64,000 nucleotides of DNA, taken from positions 1 through 64,000 of the forward strand of contig NZ_JAIWHV010000006.1 in assembly GCF_020177375.1 (NCBI RefSeq), in the 5' to 3' direction. The position numbers and the translations under genes were made by a program. The notes beneath the pieces were generated by a model. The model saw nothing but the letters and a program-made list of their open reading frames with translations. It ran no database searches and was not told the origin of the DNA. Numbering within the stretch: the stretch's first letter is position 1; each line of letters starts with the position of its first letter. Source of the stretch: Saliphagus infecundisoli. GTDB taxonomy: Archaea; Halobacteriota; Halobacteria; Halobacteriales; Natrialbaceae. Shown piece after piece: positions 7,962-15,772 of this stretch.

Positions 7962-8360
7962 ATGAACCCGGCACGGGTCGACTTCGTCGTCGACCTCATC
8001 TACGGACTGTTGATCTTCGCCTCGATCGCCCTCATCGCCGTCCTCGGTACCCGTGTCGGGGTCGCGTTCGGCCTCGGCGTGCTCGCGTCCTACGTCGTCC
8101 ACGTCGTCTGGAAGATGGCCAGGTTCGATCCCGACTGGATGACCCGGGAGGTCGCCGACGAAGTCGAGGAGACGGTGACCGAGGAAGTCACCGAGGAGGT
8201 CGAACAAACCGTGAGCCAGGAGGTCGACGAAGTGATCGACAGATTAGAGGAGATCAACGACCGGGTCGACCGCCGTCCCCGAACCGAGGAGGTCGACGAA
8301 CGCGTCGAGGAGTTAACGCGCGAGAGCCGACCGGATGACGGCTCAGAGCGCGATCGGTAA
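7962..8360 (+). CDS. Membrane protein with cytoplasmic coiled coil
   Basis: 132 residues: two hydrophobic helices (about 8-30 and 34-50) followed by an acidic, heptad-rich region (60-125) with repeated TEEV/SQEV/DEV units that should form a coiled coil. The architecture suggests a membrane-anchored oligomer. No catalytic motif is visible and I do not recognise a named family. It lies downstream of pan on the same strand after a 117-nt gap, so operon membership is doubtful. The start at ATG 7962 gives a short N-terminus before the first helix. Confidence 0.7.
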   Translation: MNPARVDFVVDLIYGLLIFASIALIAVLGTRVGVAFGLGVLASYVVHVVWKMARFDPDWMTREVADEVEETVTEEVTEEVEQTVSQEVDEVIDRLEEINDRVDRRPRTEEVDERVEELTRESRPDDGSERDR

Positions 8361-8362
8361 GG

Positions 8363-8500
8363 CTACACCACTCCGAACGCCGCCCACGGCAGGACGAACA
8401 GCGCCGCCGCGAGCGCGAGGAGGATCAGCAGATAGCCCCCGGCTGTCGCGCCCGCGGCGAGCCAGGCGGGTGAGAGCTCCGCCGTTCGCGGATCGTTCAT
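8363..8500 (-). CDS. Very small single-helix membrane protein
   Basis: 45 residues from the ATG at 8500 (or 47 from 8506), reading MNDPRTAELSPAWLAAGATA and then one long hydrophobic helix ending at the C-terminus. The upstream in-frame extension to 8779 would cross a tail-to-head region and the guaA gene on the other strand, so a short form is preferred. It is convergent with the coiled-coil membrane protein, leaving 2 nt between stops. Function unknown. Confidence 0.55.
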   Translation of the reverse strand: MNDPRTAELSPAWLAAGATAGGYLLILLALAAALFVLPWAAFGVV

Positions 8501-8612
8501 GGACATCGGTCGCCGGGAGAGAGCAAAAGCCTGGCGGCGGTCGCCGGCGCCTCTCCGACAGGCGGCCGCGTGGTCCGGACCCCTTTTGTCGCCACGGGCG
8601 CTATCACCGGCA

Positions 8613-9167
8613 ATGACGACGATCGTCGTGGTCGACAACCACGGGCAGTTCACCCATCTCGAACGGCGGGCGCTCCGGGACCTCGGCGTCGAGACCGAAC
8701 TCGTCGACAACGAGACGCCACCCGAAGAGGTCGAAGCCGACGGGATCGTCCTCTCGGGAGGGCCCGACATGGACCGCATCGGCCACAGTGCCGACTACCT
8801 CCGCGACGGCCGGCCCGTCCTCGGGATCTGTCTGGGGATGCAACTGATCGCCGCCGAACTCGGCGGCCGCGTCGAGGGCGGGGACTACGGCGGCTACGCC
8901 GACGTCACCGTCGAGATCACCGATCCCGATGACCCCCTCGTCGGGTCGCTTGCCCCCGAGACCCGCGTCTGGGCGAGCCACGCCGACGAGGTCCGGGAGG
9001 TGCCGGAGGGCTTTTCGCGAACCGCCAGAAGCGACGTCTGTGGCGTCGAGGCGATGAGCGATCCCGAGAGGGCGCTCTACGGCGTCCAGTGGCACCCCGA
9101 GGTCGCCCACACTGAGGAGGGCGAGGCTGTCTTCGAGAACTTCGTCGCGATCTGCGAGTCCGCCTGA
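8613..9167 (+). CDS. guaA1: GMP synthase, glutamine amidotransferase subunit
   Basis: 184-residue class I amidotransferase that supplies ammonia from glutamine for XMP amination. In archaea this domain and the ATP-pyrophosphatase domain are usually separate genes, and the partner is not in this window. The triad is visible: Cys73 in GICLGMQ, His161 and Glu163 in WHPE. The oxyanion motif is SGGPD. The ATG at 8613 is chosen because the family begins M-T-x-I-V-V-V-D-N-x-G-Q-F. The neighbouring gene downstream is HMG-CoA reductase, unrelated in pathway. Confidence 0.95.
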   Translation: MTTIVVVDNHGQFTHLERRALRDLGVETELVDNETPPEEVEADGIVLSGGPDMDRIGHSADYLRDGRPVLGICLGMQLIAAELGGRVEGGDYGGYADVTVEITDPDDPLVGSLAPETRVWASHADEVREVPEGFSRTARSDVCGVEAMSDPERALYGVQWHPEVAHTEEGEAVFENFVAICESA

Positions 9168-9227
9168 CCCACCCCCAAACGAGCCCGGATAGGTACAGTT
9201 ACACCGCGGGAGTCCGATTCTCGCCCC

Positions 9228-10463
9228 ATGACCGACCCCGACGACCTGGCGGAACGGGTCCGGGAGGGCGACCTCCGCCTGCACGAACTCGAGGAGCACG
9301 CAGATAGCGAGACGGCCGCCACGGCTCGCCGGCGGCTCGTAGAGAGCGAGACGGGCGCCGACCTCGATACCGTGGGGGAGTACGCCTTCGACGCGGGGGA
9401 GGCGACGGAGTCGGCCGTCGAGAACCTGATCGGCGGGGCCCAGATCCCGATGGGCGTCGCCGGCCCCCTGGCGGTAGACGGCGGGGCAGCCTCGGGCGAG
9501 TACTACCTCCCGCTTGCGACCACCGAAGGGGCGCTCCTCGCGAGCGTCAATCGCGGGCTGTCCGCGATTCGAGCGGCGGGCGGCGCCGACGCGCGCGTGA
9601 CGAAATCGGGGATGACCCGCGCGCCCGTTTTCCGGGTTTCGGGCGTCGCCGAGGCCGCCGAGGTCGTCGAGTGGCTCGGCGAGCAGGAACACCTCGAGTC
9701 GGTCAGGGAAGCCGCGGAGGCGACGACGAGCCACGGGGAGTTACTGGGAATCGAACCCTACGTCGTCGGCGACTCGATCTACCTCCGTTTCGCCTACGAC
9801 ACCAAGGACGCGATGGGGATGAACATGGCCACCATCGCGACCAGGAAGGCCTGCGAGGTCGTCGAGAACGAGACGCCGGCCTCGCTGGTCGCGCTCTCGG
9901 GGAACCTCTGTTCGGACAAGAAACCGGCCGCGATCAACGCCGTCGAGGGCCGGGGCCGCTCCGTGACCGCCGACGTCGTCCTCCCCGGAGAGCTGATCGA
10001 GGAGCGCCTGGGAACGACCCCCAAGGCGATCGCCGAGGCCAACACCAGAAAGAACCTCGTGGGGAGCGCGAAAGCCGGGAGTCTGGGATTCAACGCCCAC
10101 GCGGCGAACACCGTGGCCGCCGCCTTCCTCGCGACCGGCCAGGACGCCGCCCAGGTCGTCGAGGGCGCGAACGCGATCACGACGATGGAGACTCGAGAGG
10201 GCGAGGAAGGGGAGACGGACCTCTACGCCAGCATCAGCCTCGCCTCTCTCGAGGTCGGCACCGTCGGCGGCGGGACGAAGCTGCCGACCCAGGCCGAAGC
10301 CCTCGACGTGCTCGGGCTCGCCGGCGGCGGCGACCCCGCTGGGTCGAACGCCGACGCGCTCGCGGAAGTGATCGCCGTCGGCGCGCTCGCGGGCGAACTC
10401 TCCCTGCTGGCGGCACTCGCCTCCCGGCACCTCGCGAGCGCCCACGAGGACCTGGGTCGGTAG
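9228..10463 (+). CDS. hmgA: Hydroxymethylglutaryl-CoA reductase
   Basis: 411-residue class I HMGR that makes mevalonate with NADPH, the committed step toward archaeal isoprenoid lipids. Features: ENLIGG motif near 65, catalytic Glu in ATTEGALLAS (about 98), catalytic Lys in SDKKPAAIN (about 227), Asp in GQDAAQ (about 304), and the general-acid His in ASAHEDLGR close to the C-terminus. Length is typical for archaeal enzymes lacking the eukaryotic membrane domain. It is a stand-alone gene, with a convergent small-gene pair downstream. In haloarchaea this enzyme is the target of statin-type inhibitors. Confidence 0.96.
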   Translation: MTDPDDLAERVREGDLRLHELEEHADSETAATARRRLVESETGADLDTVGEYAFDAGEATESAVENLIGGAQIPMGVAGPLAVDGGAASGEYYLPLATTEGALLASVNRGLSAIRAAGGADARVTKSGMTRAPVFRVSGVAEAAEVVEWLGEQEHLESVREAAEATTSHGELLGIEPYVVGDSIYLRFAYDTKDAMGMNMATIATRKACEVVENETPASLVALSGNLCSDKKPAAINAVEGRGRSVTADVVLPGELIEERLGTTPKAIAEANTRKNLVGSAKAGSLGFNAHAANTVAAAFLATGQDAAQVVEGANAITTMETREGEEGETDLYASISLASLEVGTVGGGTKLPTQAEALDVLGLAGGGDPAGSNADALAEVIAVGALAGELSLLAALASRHLASAHEDLGR

Positions 10464-10465
10464 GG

Positions 10466-10834
10466 TTACGCCCGATCGCCCTCGGTCGGTTCTCGGCGGG
10501 CGCGGACGGTCGCGACCGCGACGTAGGCGCCGCCGGCGACGAGCAGGAGGTAGCCCGCGATCGTAAAGAGGGGAGCCGCCGCGGGCGCCACGAGGAAGAG
10601 ACCGGCGGCGGCGAGGGCGTACGCGCCGGCGAAATCCCGCCGGCCGTAGGAGGCGTGGAGGACCGCGAGGGACGCAGCCGTAAGCGCGAACGCGACGAGG
10701 GCGAGCGCCGCGGGATCGAGCCCGAGGACCGAGCCGCCGATGTACCGGCCGTACGCGAAGAGGACGAGCGCGGCGACGGTGCCGACGCCGATCGCCGTCC
10801 CCTGGACGTCCACCGCGCCGTGTTCGTCGGCCAC
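10466..10834 (-). CDS. Small four-helix membrane protein
   Basis: 122 residues from a GTG at 10834, six bases after the stop of the preceding gene on the same strand. Four hydrophobic segments (about 10-27, 33-55, 63-80, 84-105) and a short basic/acidic tail (RARREPTEGDRA) are visible. The tight spacing to the DUF5817-like gene implies an operon. Longer in-frame extensions overlap that gene in a different frame and have unnatural composition, so the GTG is preferred. No function can be given. Confidence 0.7.
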   Translation of the reverse strand: MADEHGAVDVQGTAIGVGTVAALVLFAYGRYIGGSVLGLDPAALALVAFALTAASLAVLHASYGRRDFAGAYALAAAGLFLVAPAAAPLFTIAGYLLLVAGGAYVAVATVRARREPTEGDRA

Positions 10835-10839
10835 GGCGG

Positions 10840-11361
10840 TTAGAGCCGGCGGTACCGGCCGCCGCTCTCGCTCACCTCGCCCCGACGGCGCAGCTTTTCG
10901 AGGGCCGTTTCGACGTAGTCGGCGGGAACGCCGTGGTCGTCGGCGTACTCGACGATCTCGCTTTCGGTGGGTTCGTCGAGTTCGGAGAGAGCACGTTCGA
11001 CGACATCCTTCCGGCTCGAGCCCGAGGGAGAACGAGGATCCCGGTCGCCCGCGGCCGCGATCTCGTCGGCATCGAGTCCCGATCCCTCGAGGTAGGCCTC
11101 GTCGTCGATCACGCCGTCTTCGACCTGGTCCTCGAGCTCCGAGACCGAATCGACGTCGACGAACGCGTCGCTCTGGCCCTGGCGGGCGGCGAGCATCGAG
11201 GCGCGGACCTCGCGGGCGTGGTCGGCGTCGTCGGTCTCGACGAACTGCTTTCGCTTCTCGAAGGCCCGCCGGGTGCCACAGCGGGGGCACTCGGAGGTCT
11301 CGGAGCGACCCTCGACGATCCAGAGGTTCGAGCACTCGCCACAGCCGACGACGGCGTACAT
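10840..11361 (-). CDS. Zinc-ribbon/winged-helix protein (DUF5817-like)
   Basis: 173 residues from the ATG at 11361, which gives the family-like start MYAVVGCGECSNLWIVEG. Two CxxC pairs (CGEC and CPRC) in the first 32 residues form a zinc ribbon. The C-terminal 60 residues (KDVVERALSELDEPTESEIVEYADDHGV) look like a winged helix. An acidic linker joins them. I recognise the layout from haloarchaeal DUF5817 proteins, presumed nucleic-acid binding and not characterised. An ATG seven codons upstream (11382) is possible. It leads a two-gene operon with the membrane protein ending at 10466. Confidence 0.8.
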   Translation of the reverse strand: MYAVVGCGECSNLWIVEGRSETSECPRCGTRRAFEKRKQFVETDDADHAREVRASMLAARQGQSDAFVDVDSVSELEDQVEDGVIDDEAYLEGSGLDADEIAAAGDRDPRSPSGSSRKDVVERALSELDEPTESEIVEYADDHGVPADYVETALEKLRRRGEVSESGGRYRRL

Positions 11362-11417
11362 CGTCGGAACCTGCGGCGTCACCGTAATTCAACCTTCTCC
11401 CTCTCCGGTTCTCGAGG

Positions 11418-11427
11418 AACTATATGG
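11418..11427 (+). promoter_or_regulatory. TATA element for the S9 peptidase gene
   Basis: AACTATATGG at 11418-11427 lies 22-31 nt upstream of the ATG at 11449. It is the only AT-rich block in the intergenic region and matches the haloarchaeal TATA position for a leaderless mRNA. Confidence 0.5.
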
Positions 11428-11448
11428 CTGGTTTCACTCCACTGAAAC

Positions 11449-13326
11449 ATGACCGACGCCGCCGACGGCGATCCGAAGGACGTCCTCGACGAACTCGCCT
11501 CGCTCCCGACCTTCCACCATCCGACCGCCTCTCCCGACGGGGAGACGGTCGCGGTCTACCACGACGTCTCGGGCCGGAACGAACTCCACCTGATCGACGT
11601 CGCTACTGGGGAGTCCCGCCAGGTCAGCGACGGCGAGGTCCCCCGGAACGCCCGCTGGCCCGTCCGGTGGGACGCCGCGGGTGAGCGGGTCTACTTCCAC
11701 ATCGACGACGCGGGCGACGAACAGAACGACGTCCACGCGATCTCCCGCGAGGGCGAGGTCGAACCGATCCTCGAGCGCGAGGGCCAGACCGTCCTCGCCG
11801 ACGTGAGCGAGGCGTTCCTCCTCTTCGGCTCGACCGCGGAGGGCCAACTCAACCTCTATCGGTCGGATCCCGACGGCCGAAACCAGGAGAAGCTGACCGA
11901 CTACGACCGGGCCGCTGCGGCCGGAACGATCTCGCCCGACGGCGACCGGATCGCCTACGCGACCAACGAGAGCGACGAGTACGAGAACATGGACGTCTAC
12001 GTCGCCGAGGCCGACGGCTCGGACCCACGAAACGTAGAGATCGGCGAGGTCGGCGCCGAATCCGCGCCCGTCGATTGGAGTCTCGACGGCGACCGGCTGC
12101 TGATCGCGGACAACAGCGCGGACCTCGGTCGAGCCGGGATCTATGATCTCGAAGCGGGGGAGGTGACCTGGTTCGGCGAAGGCGAGGCCGAGGAGAGCCC
12201 GGTCCAGTTCATCGATGGAGGACGGTTCCTCGCGGCCCGAACCCGCGAGGCCGCGGTGGCTCCGGTGGTCTACGACGTCGAGAGCGGGACCTCGCGGGAG
12301 CTCGAGCTTCCCGAGGGCGTCGCCTCCTTCGCGGGCGGCGAGGCCGCCCTCTCGGATGATCGGGTGGTCCTCTCTCAGACCACGCCGAGCGAACGGCCGG
12401 CACTGCTCGCCTACGATCTCCACACCGATGGGACCGAGACGCTGATCGAGCCGACCTACGGCGACCTCGATCCCGACATGTTCGCCGACGCGGAATACTT
12501 CGAGTTCGACTCCGACGGCGTTCCCGAGGTCGAGGCCGAAGCGATCGAGCTGGAACCGGGAACCGACCTCGAGATCGGTGCCCTCCTCTACGACTCGGGC
12601 GAACGCCCCTCGCCGCTGGTCGTCAACCCCCACGGCGGGCCGCGGGCGGCCGACCAGCGCGCGTTCGGCCTCTACACCCAGTTTCTCGTCTCCCGGGGCT
12701 ACAGCGTCCTCCAGGTCAACTATCGGGGCTCGACCGGACGCGGGCGGTCGTTCGTCGAGGAACTCTATGGGGACTGGGGCGGGGCCGAACAGGGCGACGT
12801 CGCCCGCGGGGTCGAACACGTCCTCGCAGAGCGGGACTGGATCGACGCCGAGCGCGTGGTCGTCTTCGGGGGCTCGTATGGAGGGTACTCGGCCTACTGG
12901 CAGATGGTCCAGTACCCCGCGCTCTACGCCGCCGGCATCGCCTGGATCGGGGTCACGGACCTGAACCGGATGTACGACACCACGATGCCCCACTTCCGGA
13001 CCGAGCTGATGGAGAAACAACTCGGCAGTCCCGACGAGCACGCCGACCTCTACAAGGAGCGCAGCCCGATCACCCACGCCAAGAACCTCGCCGCACCCCT
13101 GCTGATGGTCCACGGCGTCACCGACCGGCGCGTCCCCGTCGAACAGGCTCGAGCCTTCCGCGAGCGTCTCGAGGAACTGGGCTACGAGTTCGGCGAGGAG
13201 GGCGACGTCGAGTACGTCGAACTCGGGGAGGAGGGGCACGCCTCCTCGGACATCGACCAGAAGGTGCGGCTGTTCGAGACGCTGGACGGGTTCCTCGAGC
13301 GCCGGATCGGGACACCTGGGACCTGA
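11449..13326 (+). CDS. S9-family (prolyl oligopeptidase-like) serine peptidase
   Basis: 625 residues. Residues 1-370 contain repeated TASPDGETVAVY/SPDGDRIAYATN-type blades of a beta-propeller. The C-terminal alpha/beta hydrolase carries the nucleophile Ser476 in GGSYGGYS, Asp559 in HGVTDRRVP and His597 in EEGHASS. This is the layout of acylaminoacyl peptidases and related S9 enzymes that cleave short peptides. No signal peptide is present, so it should be cytoplasmic and may degrade proteasome products. It is monocistronic. The exact substrate class (acylpeptide or prolyl) cannot be read from the sequence. Confidence 0.92.
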   Translation: MTDAADGDPKDVLDELASLPTFHHPTASPDGETVAVYHDVSGRNELHLIDVATGESRQVSDGEVPRNARWPVRWDAAGERVYFHIDDAGDEQNDVHAISREGEVEPILEREGQTVLADVSEAFLLFGSTAEGQLNLYRSDPDGRNQEKLTDYDRAAAAGTISPDGDRIAYATNESDEYENMDVYVAEADGSDPRNVEIGEVGAESAPVDWSLDGDRLLIADNSADLGRAGIYDLEAGEVTWFGEGEAEESPVQFIDGGRFLAARTREAAVAPVVYDVESGTSRELELPEGVASFAGGEAALSDDRVVLSQTTPSERPALLAYDLHTDGTETLIEPTYGDLDPDMFADAEYFEFDSDGVPEVEAEAIELEPGTDLEIGALLYDSGERPSPLVVNPHGGPRAADQRAFGLYTQFLVSRGYSVLQVNYRGSTGRGRSFVEELYGDWGGAEQGDVARGVEHVLAERDWIDAERVVVFGGSYGGYSAYWQMVQYPALYAAGIAWIGVTDLNRMYDTTMPHFRTELMEKQLGSPDEHADLYKERSPITHAKNLAAPLLMVHGVTDRRVPVEQARAFRERLEELGYEFGEEGDVEYVELGEEGHASSDIDQKVRLFETLDGFLERRIGTPGT

Positions 13327-13377
13327 GACTCGGTTTGGCTCGAGTTTCTCCCGATCGGCCAACCGCTGCCCTGGTGG

Positions 13378-13484
13378 ACTGAAAGGGCGAGGCTGTTTCG
13401 GGGAACCCCGGCGACGCAAGCACCGCAGCAACGCGAGGAGCGCAGCGAGCCGCGGGACGCGAAACAGCCGAGGGCTTTCGAGGT
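13378..13484. repeat. GC-rich intergenic hairpin element
   Basis: A 107-bp block bounded by TGAAAGGGCGAG and GGGCTTTCGAGGTGG contains GGCTGTTTCG (13391-13400) and its perfect complement CGAAACAGCC (13460-13469), giving a 10-bp stem. Within lie a GGGGAACCCC mini-hairpin and a 'GCAAGCACCGCAGC...GAGGAGCGCAGCGAGC' stretch. The sequence has the look of a dispersed haloarchaeal intergenic element I have seen between genes in other halophiles. It encodes no plausible protein. Function unknown; a structured RNA or repeat is possible. Confidence 0.5.
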
Positions 13485-13551
13485 GGTGTTGACCTCGACA
13501 ACGGCGCCAATCTCGACAACGACTTTCACGTCGAACTACCATGAGTAGAGT

Positions 13552-13890
13552 ATGGAACGAGTTTCGATCCACGACACCGAAACCACAGAAGTCGCAGAGG
13601 GCGTCGAGTTGGCACTATTAGCCGGCACGGACTCGATGACCGTCCAGCATTTCGAGATCGAGCCCGGAGCGCGGGTGGACAAACACAGCCACCCCAACGA
13701 GCAGACGGGGATGATCTACGAGGGGGAACTGGTCTTCCTCTCGGAGGGCGAGGAGGTCGTCTGTGGTCCCGGCGACTCCTACGGGATCCCCGGCGACGAG
13801 CCCCACGCCGCCGAGAACCGCGGCGAGGAGACGGTTCGGGGGTTCGATATCTTCGATCCGCCAAGAGAAAATCCTAGTTGGCAGGAGTAG
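13552..13890 (+). CDS. Cupin-domain protein
   Basis: 112 residues forming one small beta-barrel. Cupin motif 1 is seen as VDKHSHPNEQTGMIYEGEL (metal ligands His, His, Gln/Glu) and motif 2 as GDSYGIPGDEPHAAENRG (ligand His). A GDEPHAAEN histidine completes the probable metal site. The family includes enzymes, storage proteins and sugar-binding proteins, and no substrate can be assigned. It lies alone, flanked by the GC-rich element upstream and an AT-rich island downstream. Confidence 0.88.
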   Translation: MERVSIHDTETTEVAEGVELALLAGTDSMTVQHFEIEPGARVDKHSHPNEQTGMIYEGELVFLSEGEEVVCGPGDSYGIPGDEPHAAENRGEETVRGFDIFDPPRENPSWQE

Positions 13891-13918
13891 TTTGCAGAGC
13901 CTATAGAGAGGGCATTGT

Positions 13919-14537
13919 TCAAGGTGGTTCTAGATCCTCTGCTTCAAGTTCCTCACTATAGGTTTGAACTTCGTATTCTCGCTCTCCATCTACAATAATG
14001 AAATTTATTTTCGCCCTGATCTTTTCGTAGTCATCCCGAACATCTGCAATAGTAGAAAGGGCAAATATTCGCGGTACAACCTGTAATTCGACAGTTTCTC
14101 CTTTTTGAGAGTGAACGGCCCCCTCTCGTAACCCTTCTCAGTATCTACTATCTTGTTAGTTACAACAATTGGCTCTGAATCATAAACAAATCCCCTAATT
14201 CTTCTCTGTGGAGTATATTCTTCCCAGAGTCAGAAGGTGATTTATTATAAAATTCCAGCCAGTCCAATTCTGATCCAGTAATATGACCTGTGTCATCTCC
14301 CCGATTTTGAGCCAAAAAATAAAGCTCCATTTGGATTTCACCCGCACGGGTTGAGTTCGTATTAGACCGGGATGCAACCTTCTTATTAAATACAACATCT
14401 GACTTGGGCTTTCTAAAATGAGTTATAGCGAAGTCAACCAAAGATAATACCAAGGTTAGTGTAATGAGAATAAGGGTCCATTGCTCAATAGATAAGCCAA
14501 CATCTGCTATAGTGACCTCACTTAGTATATGGATCAA
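13919..14537 (-). pseudogene. AT-rich membrane-anchored protein gene broken by two apparent frameshifts
   Basis: From a TTG at 14537 the minus strand encodes one N-terminal membrane helix (WTLILITLTLVLSLVDFAITH) and a soluble domain. The frame runs to SPSDSG, then continues in another frame as EEYTPQRRIRGFVYDSEP to about 14134, then in a third frame as VELQVVPRIFALSTIADVRDD, ending at a TGA at 13919-13921. Both breaks are at a run of three C on the plus strand (14223-14225 and 14132-14134), and adding one C at each joins all three parts. The region is markedly AT-richer than its surroundings and abuts a tRNA gene, suggesting transfer. No family is recognised. Confidence 0.6.
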
Positions 14538-14574
14538 GGATAATTCATTGTTGTCATTAAACCAGAATTTCCTA

Positions 14575-14678
14575 CGGGCACGATGGGATTCGAACCCACG
14601 ACCGTCGGATGTCTTCCCCCACAACACACGTCACGGGGATAGAAGTCCGACGCTCTATCCGGACTGAGCTACGTGCCC
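14575..14678 (-). tRNA. tRNA-Arg(TCT) with a 29-nt intron
   Basis: The mature tRNA folds fully: acceptor GGGCACG/CGTGCCC, D-stem GCTC/GAGC, anticodon stem TCGGA/TCCGA with loop CTTCTA+A (anticodon TCT), T-stem GTGGG/CCCAT with loop TTCGAAT, and G73. No CCA is encoded. The intron lies at 14611-14639, between positions 37 and 38. It decodes AGA, a rare codon at this GC content. The tRNA is directly downstream of an AT-rich, probably acquired gene on the same strand. Confidence 0.95.
14611..14639 (-). other. tRNA intron with canonical bulge-helix-bulge
   Basis: Exon 1 CTTC pairs with intron GAAG (4 bp) between two 3-nt bulges, TA^T and AC^A. Outer helices are GTCGGA/TCCGAC and CCCC/GGGG. This is the textbook substrate of archaeal tRNA splicing endonuclease, and cutting each bulge after its second base restores a normal anticodon loop. 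Confidence 0.9.
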
Positions 14679-14738
14679 TCGGCCCATCATGGAGGACCGA
14701 TCGGCATAAGCGGTAGGGATTTCGCCCCCGAGACACAG

Positions 14739-14746
14739 CCCTTATG
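14739..14746 (+). promoter_or_regulatory. TATA element for the UPF0200 gene
   Basis: CCCTTATG lies 26-33 nt before the ATG at 14772, consistent with a leaderless transcript. There is no purine-rich ribosome site before the start. Confidence 0.45.
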
Positions 14747-14771
14747 CTCACCACCGCTGTATCCGCCCCCA

Positions 14772-15353
14772 ATGCACGTCATCGGAACCGTGGGCCTCGC
14801 GGGCAGCGGCAAGGGAGAGGCGGCCACGGTCGCACGGGAGGCCGGCATCCCGGTCGTGACGATGGGCGACGTCGTCCGCCAGGAGACCGCCGATCGCGGC
14901 CTCGATCCAGCAAGCGACCACGGCCAGGTCGCCCAGGCCCTCCGAAAAGAGAACGGCCCCGCTGCGATCGCCGAACGCTCGCTCCCGATGATCGAGGACC
15001 GCCTGGAGGACCACGACACCGTCCTCGTCGACGGCCTCCGCTCGGACCGCGAGGTCGATCGCTTCGAGGACCGCTTCGGCGACGCCTTCACCCTCGTCAG
15101 CATCGAGGCCCCCTTCGACCTCCGCCGGGAACGCGTCGAGGACCGGGGACGGGACACGAGCGAGGACGACGGCGGCGAACCCCTCGCCGAGCGCGACGAA
15201 CGCGAACGCGGCTTCGGGATGGGCGAGGCGATGGAGCGCGCCGAGGTCACCATCGAGAACACCGACTCCCTCGAGGCCTTCCACGAACGCATCCGGACGG
15301 TCATCCGCGAGGGCGGGATCGACCGGAACCACTCCCCCACTCACGAACCATGA
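14772..15353 (+). CDS. Predicted nucleoside/nucleotide kinase, UPF0200 family (AAA, dephospho-CoA kinase-like)
   Basis: 193 residues. P-loop GLAGSGKGE at residues 8-16, followed by 'VVTMGDVVRQE', resembling the substrate-binding region of dephospho-CoA and adenylate kinases. A DGLRSDREV motif near 92 replaces the usual Walker B. UPF0200 proteins are conserved in archaea and the substrate is not established. The stop overlaps the start of the UPF0201 gene by 4 nt, a conserved archaeal pairing. The ATG at 14772 is chosen because MHVIGTVGLAGSGKG matches the family start. Confidence 0.9.
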   Translation: MHVIGTVGLAGSGKGEAATVAREAGIPVVTMGDVVRQETADRGLDPASDHGQVAQALRKENGPAAIAERSLPMIEDRLEDHDTVLVDGLRSDREVDRFEDRFGDAFTLVSIEAPFDLRRERVEDRGRDTSEDDGGEPLAERDERERGFGMGEAMERAEVTIENTDSLEAFHERIRTVIREGGIDRNHSPTHEP

Positions 15354-15772
15354 CCGACGTCTACCGCATCGATGTCGAACTCGCGGCCCCCGTGTTCCCC
15401 ACCGAGGTCACCGCCCGGGTCGTGGACGCAGTCGAGAACATCTTTCCCAACGCCGATATCGAGGAGAGCCACGGCGAGATCCGCGGCGAGGCCCACTCCC
15501 TCGATCACCTCTCGGAGCTGCTCCACCGCCAGGAGATCCTCGATACCGCCCGCGGCGAGTTCTTCGGCAACCGCGAGGGCGAGGATACGTTCACCTTCGC
15601 GCTCAAGAAAGGGGCCGCCTTCCAGAGCCGAGTCAACTTCTCGGTGGGCGAACCCGACGAACTCGGCGAGATCACGGTCCGGGTCCGTGTCCACGAGCCA
15701 GGTATCGAGGAGTACGTCGATCACGTCGCACCTCCCACCGAGGGCGGCCGGCCGATCGACCCCGAGGTCTGA
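15350..15772 (+). CDS. UPF0201 family protein (RNA-binding-like fold)
   Basis: 140 residues beginning MTDVYRIDVELAAPVFPTEV, typical of UPF0201. The family is predicted to adopt a ribosomal-protein-L5-like fold; its role is not established. ATGA overlap with the upstream UPF0200 kinase suggests translational coupling and a shared function. It ends one base before the convergent srp54 gene. Residues such as RQEILDTARGEFF in the second half match the family pattern. Confidence 0.88.
   Translation: MTDVYRIDVELAAPVFPTEVTARVVDAVENIFPNADIEESHGEIRGEAHSLDHLSELLHRQEILDTARGEFFGNREGEDTFTFALKKGAAFQSRVNFSVGEPDELGEITVRVRVHEPGIEEYVDHVAPPTEGGRPIDPEV

Noticed and set aside
11434-13572. 712-residue open frame on the minus strand across the S9 peptidase
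   Set aside because: It is the antisense shadow of a clear peptidase with full catalytic motifs; the product is Arg/Val/Leu/Gly-biased with no domain.
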